In this document: positions 42,418 to 52,649 of the stretch, piece by piece | Layout of the letters: each line of letters begins with the position of its first letter | Numbering within the stretch: position 1 is the first letter of the stretch | NCBI RefSeq assembly: GCF_018873765.1 | Contig: NC_057926.1 | Span: forward strand, 47,235,043 to 47,299,042 | Source of the DNA: Telopea speciosissima | Lineage: Eukaryota > Streptophyta > Magnoliopsida > Proteales > Proteaceae | Direction of reading: 5' to 3' | DNA length: 64,000 nucleotides | Made by a program: the position numbers and the translations under genes | The notes under the pieces: model-generated | The model's input: the letters and a program-made list of their open reading frames with translations, nothing else | What the model was told of the DNA's origin: nothing | Databases searched by the model: none

Positions 42418-44533
42418 TACAGGCTCGAAATTGGTGGCAAACCAAGTGGAGACCCAACTCAGTCAACGGTTTAAGTTAAATTCAGTCCGAAACCAACCTA
42501 GCTGGTTCAGTTACAGCTCTACTAGACTTAAAGGGTTCCACATTAAGTAATAGAGTGTGGGCTGGACACTCTTCATCAATTGCTTCATTAATTAGGAAAG
42601 ATACTATGCGTGGTAGTGTGAAGATCGAGGCTAAACCGTGTGGATGTGGATCTTCTCAATTGCAATTCCTACTTTAATTCCTACTTATTTGGATTTATTC
42701 CTCTCTTTAGTTTGTGTAGGATTTGTTTCTATGAATGTAAGTTTTCTTTTGTTATTAGATTTAATCTCAACCATAGGATCTTGGAGTTGAGATTGGGTTA
42801 AGGAACTTTCTTCTTGTAATGGTTATGCTAAATAGCCCACGTTGAGGATGAATAAAACAATTTTTGGAGTTGAATAAAAAAAGAGAGACTATCTCTCACT
42901 CAGAACCTTGAAGAGTTCTGTACTAAAAAAACCTGGAAGAGTTTTTTTTTGGATCTAGCCTTGAAGAATTAGATTTTTTTTAGGTATTGAAGATCGCCTT
43001 AAAGAGTGATCAGTCAATCTCTACCCTATTCGATATTGCCCCGATATAAGCTGCATCACTTGGTATCAGAGCCAACTGGAGATCTGTCATGGCACCCATG
43101 CGTAGAGGTAACCACACAACTCCAGCTGAAACGACCAACCTCGGAGAGGAGACTCGGCAACTTTGCCAACAAGCTACCGATGATCAATTCACAATACATG
43201 TTGACTTTTGCAAACCTCGGATCTTCGGTGGGTACCCGGACGAGAATGCCGACGAACATGATAGTTTTCAAAGGCTTGAACCAGATGTTGCATCGGAAGT
43301 ACAACGAAAATCTTGGCTGCAACACAGTGCGCCAGCAACATTCAATCCGGATGACTGTCTTACTTGCGACAAGACAGTTCAGTCACAAGTCCCCATTTTT
43401 AGGGATCTCACCATTAACTTCTCGAAGGCTGATTTAATAATGGGCTCAACAATCGCAGCTCACCTTAAGGTTGGTCATGATTTCCTAGTCGGAGCATCTA
43501 GGACCTCTGTACCATCAGATCTGGATTCATCTGTGTCCTTGCATCTTAGTCCACTGGATTTTGTTTTGCATTATTTCCCATTTTTTTCTTCCATATCTCA
43601 AGGTTACAAGAAGAAGAACCAAGAAGAATCAGATCTCTCCTTTTTGTTGAGATCTATTTCCATGAAGTTTTGTAGCAACAACTCATTCACACATGGAGAT
43701 ACAATCTCAAAACCAAAACCACATGTGGCTTCTGTATTTACAGGTTTCACATGGGATAGCATTGTCTAGTTTTCATTTGATCCTGGTAGAAGGCGAACAT
43801 ATGAAGATGGTGACTCAAACTCGAAGACGAATTTTTTTAAACCGGGAGGGAATGATGCAGGCCCGAAATTGGTAGCAGACCAAGTGGAGACCCAACTCAG
43901 TCAACGGTTTAAGTTAAATTCAGTCCGGAACCAACCTAGCTGGTTCAGTTACAGCTCTGCTAGACTTAAAGGGTTCCACATTAAGTAGTAGAGTGTGGGC
44001 TGGGTACTCTTCATCAATTACTTCATTAATTAGGAAAGATACTATGCGTGGGAGTGTGAAGAGGCTAAACCGTGTGGGTGTGAATCTTCTCAATTGCAAT
44101 TTCTACTTTATTGGTGCTTCCTATTTTATTGGAGTTAAATCAACAAATTTAATTCCAACTTATTAGGATTTGTTCCTCTCTTTAGTTTGCGTAGGATTTA
44201 TTTCTATGGATGTAAATTTTCTTTTGTTATTAGATTTAATCTCAACCATAGGATCTTGAAGTTTAGATTGGGTTAAGGAACTTTCTTCTTGTAATGGCTA
44301 TGATAAATAGCCCACGATGAGGATGAATAAAACAGTTTTTGGAGTTGAATAAAAAAAAGAGAGATTATCTCCCACTCAGAACCTTGAAGAGTTCTATACT
44401 CAAAAAACCTGGAAGAGTTTTTTTTGGATCTAGCCTTGAAGAGTTAGATTTTTTTTAGGTAGTGAAGATCACCTTGAAGAGTGATCAGTCAATCCCTACC
44501 CTATTTGATCTTGCCCGGATATAGGCTGCATCA
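42418..44533 (+). mobile_element. short non-autonomous LTR retrotransposon F
   Basis: LTRs at about 42418-43058 and 43853-44533. The right LTR is bounded by the inverted octamers TGATGCAG and CTGCATCA; the first bases of the left LTR are degraded. The primer site TGGTATCAGAGC is at 43061-43072 (+ orientation) and the polypurine tract AAACCGGGAGGGAA sits before 43853. Flanks CAATT/CAATC suggest a 4-5-bp target duplication. The interior is under 0.8 kb with only a gag-like piece. Confidence 0.8.
43089..43769 (+). pseudogene. gag-like remnant of element F
   Basis: An open frame of 226 codons directly after the primer site, starting MAPMRRGNHTTPAETTN, with KPRIFGGYPDENADEHDSFQ near residue 42. 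This resembles the start of gag in this type of element and is matched by element G's MTPRHRGGRTTPVGN and DEYQDEYDDEHGVFESLE. After about residue 110 it does not look like gag and probably reflects deletion joints. No zinc knuckle, protease or RT. Confidence 0.5.
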
Positions 44534-44763
44534 CAATCACATGTATATTTTGTTTCCATAAACTACACGAATGTGACGTACATCGCAGAGCCAATTACAT
44601 GTTTATTTTGTTTTCATAAATACTCCTTCATCCCTTGTAAATGGTAAAAATAGGACAGGTGGTTACCTCTCACATGTATGTGCACCTGTACGTATGTGTA
44701 GAGTTTCATTTATTGTATTTTCCACGCAAGAAATGGATTGGGGTCTCTTGCTGCACGCGACTG
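44534..44763. other. intergenic, second copy of F's insertion-site sequence
   Basis: 44534-44600 repeats about 64 bp that also lies left of element F (42357-42420; shared words CACATGTATATTTTGTTT, CGAATGTGAC, CAGAGCCAATTAC). A third partial copy follows at 44591. F thus landed in a pre-existing tandem array. Confidence 0.6.
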
Positions 44764-46558
44764 TGTAGACACCCTATTTTGTCTTTTCTCTTGGAGGTTT
44801 TCCATAATGATGATGAACACCCTCCAAGGCCTAGATCCGATGTATCTGTGGATGTAGCGTCAATGTGCACCGCCCGAATCCTTTTACCGATCACTCATTC
44901 CCCTTTGCCGGAGCCCAAACCTGAAGTTCTAAGAACCCCTGGAAAGGCTAGCCATGACCCAGACTCCTTAGAACCAGCTTGGTCCAAATAGTCCAAACCA
45001 TGCCCATTGACACTAAAACCTACATCGACACTCAAAGACCCCAAGTCGACACCGAACCCACCTTCCTTCGACATCGAGCCATACCTCCTCACTGTCGAAC
45101 AGTGCACTTTTACTGTCTATCTCACTTGGACACTTAGCCAATGGTAATCGACACCCGATCCATTTCCCTCAATGTCGAGTCTTGTTCATCGACAGCCACT
45201 CGATGTCGACCATACCCCACTTCGATGTCGAATCGGGTACTTTCACTATCGAATAACAATAAATCCGAGAAGTTCAAACCTTCCATATTTCGCTCCGATT
45301 GCGATTCTTTTCGCGTGCCAGCCTATTTTTAGCACTTTGGATCTCAATCTTGGCTTCCTTAGGCCCCAAGGAACACTTCCTAAGGCAACTAAACACTTGC
45401 CCCCATCCATTGGTCCTTACCTTGACTTTACACCCACTGTCGATGCAAAGACCACCCACCTGGATAATCCGGATTAACTCCACCAACCCTACACGAATTT
45501 GAGAGTGCACACACCCCTCTACACCTATAAATACACCCCCTCTCACGTTGAGAAGGGTTAGACATTCACTTGAGAGGAGCTTTGCTTAGTCCCCAGTTCA
45601 GAGATAGTGCCCCCGTACACCCATACTTAGCCTCCATTCAAAATTTTGAGCCCTTAACTTTGACATCCTACTTAGCCCTGGTCTATTGCCTCTCTACCAC
45701 TTGAACACCACAATCCTCCACACTTCCCCTACCTCAAGACTTGGAAACACCAATCTGGGAATCTCGGCTTGACTACGAAGTACCCGAGTACAAGAGACAA
45801 GAGAAGCCTTAAAAGTGGCGAAACTTGTTCTTACGTACAAATCTCCTGAGTTACAAGAGGGAAACCTCCACATCTTTAGTCTTTTCCTCTCATTAGGTAA
45901 GAGTCTATGCTTCCTTTATATTTTACTTGATTTCTCATTTTTAATTTCCGTTTTGAGAAGGGGTGTGATCCCATCTCTCTAGATGGTGATCACACCTTCT
46001 CTCTCCTCTCTCTCCTTCTTCCGAAGTTCATGCATATTACTCTTTTATTCGTCTCCATGCATGCACTTTTGTATGATCCCCATCCCTCGTAATTTAAGAT
46101 TCCCTCATGCATTCATTTTACGAGTCTTCTCACATGCCATGTACACATGTTTTCATGTTTTATTATCGTTATCCACATTCCACCACATGCACAGGCCTAG
46201 CCATCATTTCTGTCTCTTTCTTTTTATCATCTCTTCATGCTTAACCTCGAGTCCACCATGCTTAAGTTATTTAGGTCTTGAGTCTTTTATTTTACATTCC
46301 AGTATACGAACCATTGTTTCGCAGGCGGACCTCTGGGTATGAGCTCTTTTCACTTTCCTTGTGTTTTATTTTCTTTGTACTTGCATCTTACATTCTATCA
46401 AAGTATGTTATTCCATTGCCTAGCCAAGTAATAGAAAGATCGGCAAGTCCGGGCGGACTGGGGTGCATAATACCTTCTCCGGACCATAACTTGACCCGTA
46501 CCCAGACCAACAGATCATTTGTTTCCCAAAGGGTGTTTATGAGAGTCATTACATTACA
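44764..46558 (+). mobile_element. Tat/Ogre-like Gypsy LTR with start of leader
   Basis: Begins TGTAGACACCCTATTTTG, a start typical of plant Tat/Ogre LTRs, and ends near ATTACA at 46558. Thereafter comes TCTTGGGTCCTAGACCCTCC and TGGCGACTCCAAC (46585-46597), resembling the tRNA-Arg-type primer site of that lineage. A TATAAATA at 45526-45533 would be its promoter. Only the LTR and about 100 bp of leader are present. Short open frames inside are incidental. Confidence 0.6.
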
Positions 46559-46667
46559 ATCTTGGGTCCTAGACCCTCCTCGAGGTGGCGACTCCAACCA
46601 TTCGCTTCACCTCTCTCTTCTCCCCAAAGAGGGATGAGGTGGAGGACACATGACGATCCTCGCCATG

Positions 46668-46840
46668 TCATTATCCTCACAGGCTGCCCCAACTGCCCTG
46701 CTGCGCAGACATAGTAAGGTGCACAGTGACCGCTTTACCCCTGATCATGCGCCTTGCTCGAGTGGAGGTAAGACGGTCATTTCGTGCCTTGTTGTGTCTG
46801 CATAGTAGAGCAGTTGGGGCAACTGCGCAGTAGAGGATCC
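46668..46840. mobile_element. hairpin MITE
   Basis: Inverted arms: CTGCCCCAACTGCCCTGCTG with CAGACATAG on the left and the complement CTGCATAGTAGAGCAG TTGGGGCA on the right; the middle has GACGGTCATTTCGTGCC, like the GGTGGTCATTTCGTGC of the MITE at 28126. Exact ends and target duplication are unclear. Confidence 0.55.
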
Positions 46841-47228
46841 TGATCTGTAAGAAATAGCTATAAAAGATAGGACTGAGTTTCCCTCTACCCACGGTGAATG
46901 GGATACCATAAGGTGGAAGAGGGCGGGACAGGATATCAAATGAGTATTTTTGGAACATACTAAAACCCTAAGAGGGATTTACGAACCCTAAGAAGGTGGG
47001 TGAATCGTCCTCTATTGGTGGAGGAAAACTTATTCCTAAAAGGTATGGGGGAAAAAAAACATAATACTAAAACAAAGGAAAAAATCAACTTTTGAAATAG
47101 GAAAAACCCATGATTTGATCGTTATTACCCCTTGTGAGTTGAATGTCCCAAGTACCGTTTTCTCCAATTAATGCCCACAGTAAAGTAGCCAAGTAGGCAC
47201 CTCACAACAAAGGAAAGACAAGTATATA
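46841..47228. other. intergenic
   Basis: No feature recognised; ends with the 5-bp duplication ATATA (47224-47228) of the next element. Confidence 0.4.
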
Positions 47229-50183
47229 TGTCACACCCCTATCCCAAGCTTATGCCATAAGCACAGTCAAGAGGGTGATTAGGATAACACATGTCACCCC
47301 AATTCCTACCAGGATCAACGACACAGTGTCCCAGCGCATAGTTACCACCAAGGGCCCACCCAAATAGATACATTTGAGTAAAAGAAATTAAATATATTCC
47401 AAATCATTGTCAGAGTTATAAAAAGCGGAAGCATTTAATTACCTAAGCAGTTATAGTATGTTCAACTGTCTAGGTGATAATATAATAGTTAATATTGAAG
47501 TCAGCTGACCATGACATAACCACTCAAAACTATAATAAGTTATTACAGGAATTATTTATAACAGGCACACTGCCCTAAAAGAATCAAAAGGTAGGAAAGT
47601 CCCCAAGTAACATCAGTGCCCATAAGCACAATCATCACAGGGGCAACCATCGCTGTGTTCCTCTGACACGTACTCAGGTTCCTCAGTCCCAATACCATCG
47701 TATTCCACCGATTGTACATCTAGGCCGGCCAAATATCCTTCACCTACATCAAAATCTAAAAGTTGTGTACATAGGGGGTTAGCTCCACTGAGCCAGTGAG
47801 GGGAAAAGGGGAGTGCACATACACACAATTACACATAGTCCATGATACATGAAATATTAAATACATATTTTTCACCTAACAAACAGTCTAAGTCTTGGTA
47901 TATGCTACTGTGATAACTCGGGAGACATTGAGGGTCACTTATCCTATCGCCCCAGTGAAACCTCAATTATCACAAGGGACTTACGCCTGTAGAAGCCATC
48001 ATGACCACCCAGTGGTAGACCCCGATAGTCGTTACTACCCCTGACCTGGCCTCTCCCACCTCCACAGACATCAGGTGCTCCGACTATCCAACACATAAAC
48101 CCCTGTTGGCAAGGGTTGTAGCATAAGGGAGTATAAATCCTAACCACAGATATACTACATGCATTTCTATCATCCCGAGAGGTATTCTGGGTGCATCAAA
48201 GTCCCACTCCATTTAGTATTCGGGTACCAGCACGACATATCGCATACAGACCAGGATGGCAATTAATAATAATCAGAGTTCCTAGGGCCCTGACACCGCC
48301 AATACCCGACACCGTAACCTTGTATAACAAGGTAAAGCAGTACATCAACATCTCGTCAAATCATATTCAACATGGTTTTATATGCAAATGCAACATAGCA
48401 AGAATGAATGCAAGCACATAAACCATTTTATGTTTCATACGATTATATCTATATATGTATATGTCAAGCCCAATCATCACCCAAAACCCACTCACTATTT
48501 GCCTGATTGTTGTTTGGTGAAGTTTGCCCAAGTGCACGCACTCCCGTATAGATTCCAAGGTCTGAGGATGCGTGAAAGTAGTGTTAGAAGTATATAGGTG
48601 GGTCCCACTAAGGATCCCAACAATTAAATGAAGTTTGGGTCGAGACAGCAGGAACAGATGAAGGAACGGAGTCAGGCAGGTGAGTCCGATCGTCGATCCA
48701 TCCAGGTCATGCCCAGAAAATATATGGAACGGACTTACGGGTGGATGCGGAATATGGATCCGCTCGTGCATTCGTCCCAACTCTGAGACACACCCAAGAG
48801 CAACCTAAGCATTCTGGGTTTCGGGCAGATTCATCTTAGGTAGGTCCGCTCAAAACTCCGCTCAGAGGAACAGCCAGGTTAGGCTGAACGGACTAATGGA
48901 CGGATACACGATAGTGAGTCCGATCGTTCGTCCGTTGCCCTTCCTTTGAAAAGCTGCGAAGAGCATCATCTCCAGCCCTTCATTCATGGATCCATAAGGG
49001 TCATGGGGTTTGGGAGGTGAGCTCAGACCTTCGTTGGAGGTCCAATACATATGGCCCTTCAAGGAGATAAGGGGATATGAGGGATTTTAGGTCCATTCCC
49101 AAGGTTCTTCCCAAACCAAGGCTTGGTTTAGATGCTTGAGCAGCATAAAGGTCATTCAAGGCTAGGGATGCATTGAGAACAAGAAATGTGAGTCTCAAAG
49201 GGCATTACTAGGGTTTATTGGGTTTCCATAAGAAATCCCCAAGCTTGGGATCGATCTTAAGGGTTTCCCCCAGATTTAAAATGGAAGAGAGAGGGAGGGA
49301 GGTGAAGTTACCTACCTTAAGGATGGATCAATCAATGCTTTCCACCTCCATAGCCTCTTAAAGCCCTTCTTCTCCAAGCCTTCAATGCTCCCACAGCTCC
49401 AACGTTCAGGTAGGTAGAGTAGTAAATAAGACTTGAGGGATAAGTCTTGGTTTTAAAACTAATCTCCCTCTTAAGGTCTATTTGGATTGGGGCTTAATGA
49501 GTCAAAACTCATTAAAAGATTTATTTAGCCAATGGGTCTTCCCAAATGGCAAACCCACGAACCAAGGGGACCAGGGATGAGGCCAACCTCGCCCAAAAGG
49601 CTAAAATAGGGTGTCCGAGGCACGGGGTGTGGGTCCCACGCAAGGAAAACACACAGAGTCCAAAGATAGCATGGGCGGACTAACGGGTGGATTCAGTCTT
49701 GGTGAGTCTGCTCGTGCATCCGTTACTGCTGTAAGGACAGAAACCTAAAGAAATTGGTCGGGCTTTGGCCCACACTTTAAGGTCAACTAGAGTAGGGTAC
49801 AGTATCATTCACAAGGTCAGTGTTTTACCCTTCGGCCGTCACGACGTGTCCTTCGTGATCCCAAATAGTTTTCCAATCGCGATACTAAGCTCATTGCCAA
49901 AGGAAGTATCTAACTGTGGGGACACGGGGAATGCCTTCCAGTACTCCTCGCTCCGCGGACTCGTGCTAGGAGGATGATTGATGAAATTGCCATCGATAAA
50001 TCTCCCCCACTGCCAGTTGAGAAACCTCTCCTCCACAGGCAGGCCCGTGAACTGGTCAATGATCTTGTGGGCTAGGTTTGACCACAAGTGAAAACAACTC
50101 ACCAGCATACACGGCAGTAGAATCTACAAGTCACATGAGAGAGAAAACATTATTAAATAGTAAATCCGGGCGCGGGTGTAACA
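47229..50183. mobile_element. 3-kb solo LTR
   Basis: 2,955 bp starting TGTCACACCCC and ending GGGTGTAACA (TG...CA with an inverted GTNACACCC motif). Flanked by perfect 5-bp duplications ATATA (47224-47228, 50184-50188). No coding sequence, primer site or polypurine tract inside, so it is a solo LTR. The length and TGTCAC start suggest a Tekay/Del-type chromovirus, which is inference. It contains three related 55-bp repeats. Confidence 0.75.
48725..49735. repeat. three dispersed ~55-bp repeats in the solo LTR
   Basis: Units near 48728-48780, 48887-48942 and 49676-49729 share CGGACTNANGGGTGGAT, then a GTGAGTCCG/GGATCCGCTCG part and GTGCATTCGT/CGTCCGTT end. Spacing 0.16 and 0.79 kb. Confidence 0.55.
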
Positions 50184-50188
50184 ATATA

Positions 50189-50927
50189 TGTTTTTTCCTC
50201 TCTTTTTTTCTTGTATTCCATATGTAGCAGTGCTTAGGTGATCATCTGCTTAATCTAATGATAAAGTAGGTTTAGTTCTACAACATTAAATGGAGAAACA
50301 CTCTCGTATATGTACATTACAAATGGGAAAGAGACCATTGCTTGGTCGTGTAAGTCCCTGCATCAGCACAAGGGGCCAATGAGAACGTATGTAGGGGCAT
50401 CGACATGGATGGATATTTTGATTTCACATTGGGCAAGACAGTAAATTTGGGTGCTCCTATGGCTTGGCGATGGAACCATGCGACCAAGCAACGCTCTTTT
50501 TCCCTTATAAAATATACACTTGACATTACAAAATAGGGAGAAAGAACATTGGCAGGTTGCACGCATACACTACCACCTCCCTGTGTTCCCCTCCCCCTCC
50601 CCTTCCCCTCTCCCTTTGACTGTAAAAGCTATTTTTGGAATGAGATCTCGGTGTTTGTCTCGTCTCTGTTCCTTTCTATAATCTTAGTAGGAGATTTCAA
50701 CAAATTTCTTAATTTTGATGTGAAGGTTTAGAGTACTTAAATCTCTTTTGGTTAATCTGAACGCTCATAATGTTTCTTATAAGAAGCTTCTTAGTATGCC
50801 ACCTCATGGTGTTGTGCAAATCAGGTTTCTTAGTGGCCCAATCTAGTAATTTCTCTTATTTCCAAGGGTTGGAGCTGCCACATAATTTTACATTTGACAA
50901 AATTTGAGGGTGCTTGTTTAGAGAACC
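50189..50927. other. intergenic with promoter-like duplicate
   Basis: Holds a MITE (50325-50504). 50580-50760 resembles the block upstream of GH3 gene 2 at 41874-42000 (C-rich tract, TTTGGAATGAGATC, AGATTTCAACAAATTT, TTGATGTGAAGGTT), so it may be a relic of a lost GH3 5' region. No exon is present. Confidence 0.5.
50325..50504. mobile_element. MULE-type MITE (GGGAAA family)
   Basis: 180 bp. Ends GGGAAAGAGACCATTGCTTG and (complement) GGGAAAAAGAGCGTTGCTTG; flanking 9-mers ATTACAAAT and ATTATAAAAT-like TTATAAAAT agree only partly, so the duplication is uncertain. Confidence 0.6.
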
Positions 50928-52644
50928 TAATGCAGCCTCGGTCAGAAGATACAGATCGGGAGAGTCAAACATTCGAACACAAGAAGAAAGACATCACGAC
51001 GGGGTTAACGCGACTCTTCAAGGACACAGGAAAACTACAACCCTTCAGGGATGCAACGTAACTTTCCAGGGTTACGTGGGAGAACACTTCAAGGTTCAAA
51101 ATACTCAACAGTGTAAACTTTCATTAATCCCTCTTTTCTGTTGAAATAGTAAAGCTCTTATATATTTAAAGAGAAAATAACACTCTAATTCTCAAGCCCT
51201 AATTGCAATCTATCCTACGGCTATGATTAAATCAGAAATTGCATTATAAAATAAAAGAAAATAAATATCCAAATAAATCTTAAACTAAGCTAGGATCCTT
51301 GACATAAAAATATACTAAAATTAATAAAACTAAATTAAGAAACTGTCTCTCGTCTTTCTTCAAATTCGTCCAAGGCTGTCCATGTGGCATAAATGTTTAA
51401 ATTGTACGTGTTTCCTTGTGAAATTTGTCCAAGCATGACCTTGTGTATATTCCATTCCTAAAATATAGGAGAAGGGTTCCAACTTCTTGTTACACGCTTA
51501 TCCTCTTTCTAGAATTAGATTTCCAAAATAATAGCAATCTCTTCCTCTAAAATAGGAAATTGTAATCCCTTTAGTAATCGGTCAATCTCCTCTAAAATAG
51601 GAAAATATATCTCTTTAACAATCTCTAGCTATCCCTCAAAAATAGGAAAGTGATTCTTGTAGCAATCGGTCGGGGCTGATTGCAATTGATTAAAGCTCTT
51701 CTTGAAGTCAAGTCCACATGACAAGGAGTGATGTGACCTAGGCTGAACCGATGAAGCTTGATCTTGGCCCTGTTTGGCATGCAAGTCGGGGCTTGCATCA
51801 TTTCCTCCAGGTTGAAAAAGAGTTCATCCTCGAACTCTTGTTCCAATAAATGGTGTTTGTCGTCCACCCGGATCAAACAAAAACAACTTGAAATGTACCT
51901 TGGTGTTGTTGATTGTACAAAGATACTCGCACATCTCAGCTACGAATTGGAACACAAATGTGATTCCGTTTTCTCGCATTAGATTTGTCGAACAAAACAT
52001 CCTCTAAAGATGAAACCAAATTTGGTCTATTTCCATTGCTGACGACTTGAAGAAATTGACATTCAAATTGCAATGTCATCACCTCCAAAAATGGATCAAC
52101 ATATGCATTAATAGTGCTAATGCATTGGATCACTTGACTGTGCACTTCTGGGTAATATGAGTTAAGTGTGGCTACCTCATCGTGATATGGGTAGAAATAC
52201 TGTTGTGCTTTCAAAATGAAATCTAGTTCAAGACTTTCGAAAACTCCATGTTCGTCGTCGTACTCATCCTGGTACTCGTCGAAAATTGGGGATTTACTCA
52301 AATCAACTTGAACAAAGATTTGTTAGTCCGCAACATCATTCGCTGTCGTCTGAATTTCATCTCTTGTGTTGATGTTCCCCACGGGAGTTGTACGACCACC
52401 TCTATGTCTGGGCGTCATCACAACTTCTCGCTCTCCTCCAAAGCTTAATGAAAGTTTACTCTGTTGAGTATTTTGAACCTTGAAGTGTTCTCCCTCGTAA
52501 CCCTGGAATGTTACATTGCATCTCTGAAGAGTTGCAATTTTTCCGTGTCCTTGAAGAATCACGTTAAACCCGTCATGATGTCTTTCTTCTTGTGTTCGTG
52601 TGTTTGACTCTCCCGATCCGTATCTTCCGACCGAGCCTGCATTA
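50928..52644 (-). mobile_element. retroelement G with two inverted U5 ends
   Basis: Flanked by perfect 5-bp duplications GAACC (50923-50927, 52645-52649). The minus strand has a 3' LTR at 51800-50928 (873 bp, TGATGCAAGC to GCTGCATTA), preceded by a polypurine tract at 51820-51801 (CTGGAGGAAA). Where the 5' LTR and primer site should be there is instead a 200-bp copy of the LTR's last part in inverted orientation (52445-52644, about 88% identical to 50928-51127). Both outer ends are therefore the U5 end (TAATGCAG ... CTGCATTA). No TGGTATCAGAGC primer site is present. Confidence 0.82.
51801..52440 (-). pseudogene. gag-like remnant of element G
   Basis: Minus frames: MTPRHRGGRTTPVGNINTRD (from about 52418), then after a stop KSPIFDEYQDEYDDEHGVFE and LELDFILKAQQYFYPYHDEV (52301-51936). 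51876-51801 gives HLLEQEFEDELFFNLEE up to the polypurine tract. Same gag-start layout as element F. No protease, integrase or RT. Confidence 0.5.
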
Positions 52645-52649
52645 GAACC

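Noticed and set aside
45983-46637. Two 119-codon + strand frames
   Set aside because: Both lie in the Tat/Ogre-like LTR, low complexity, no motif.
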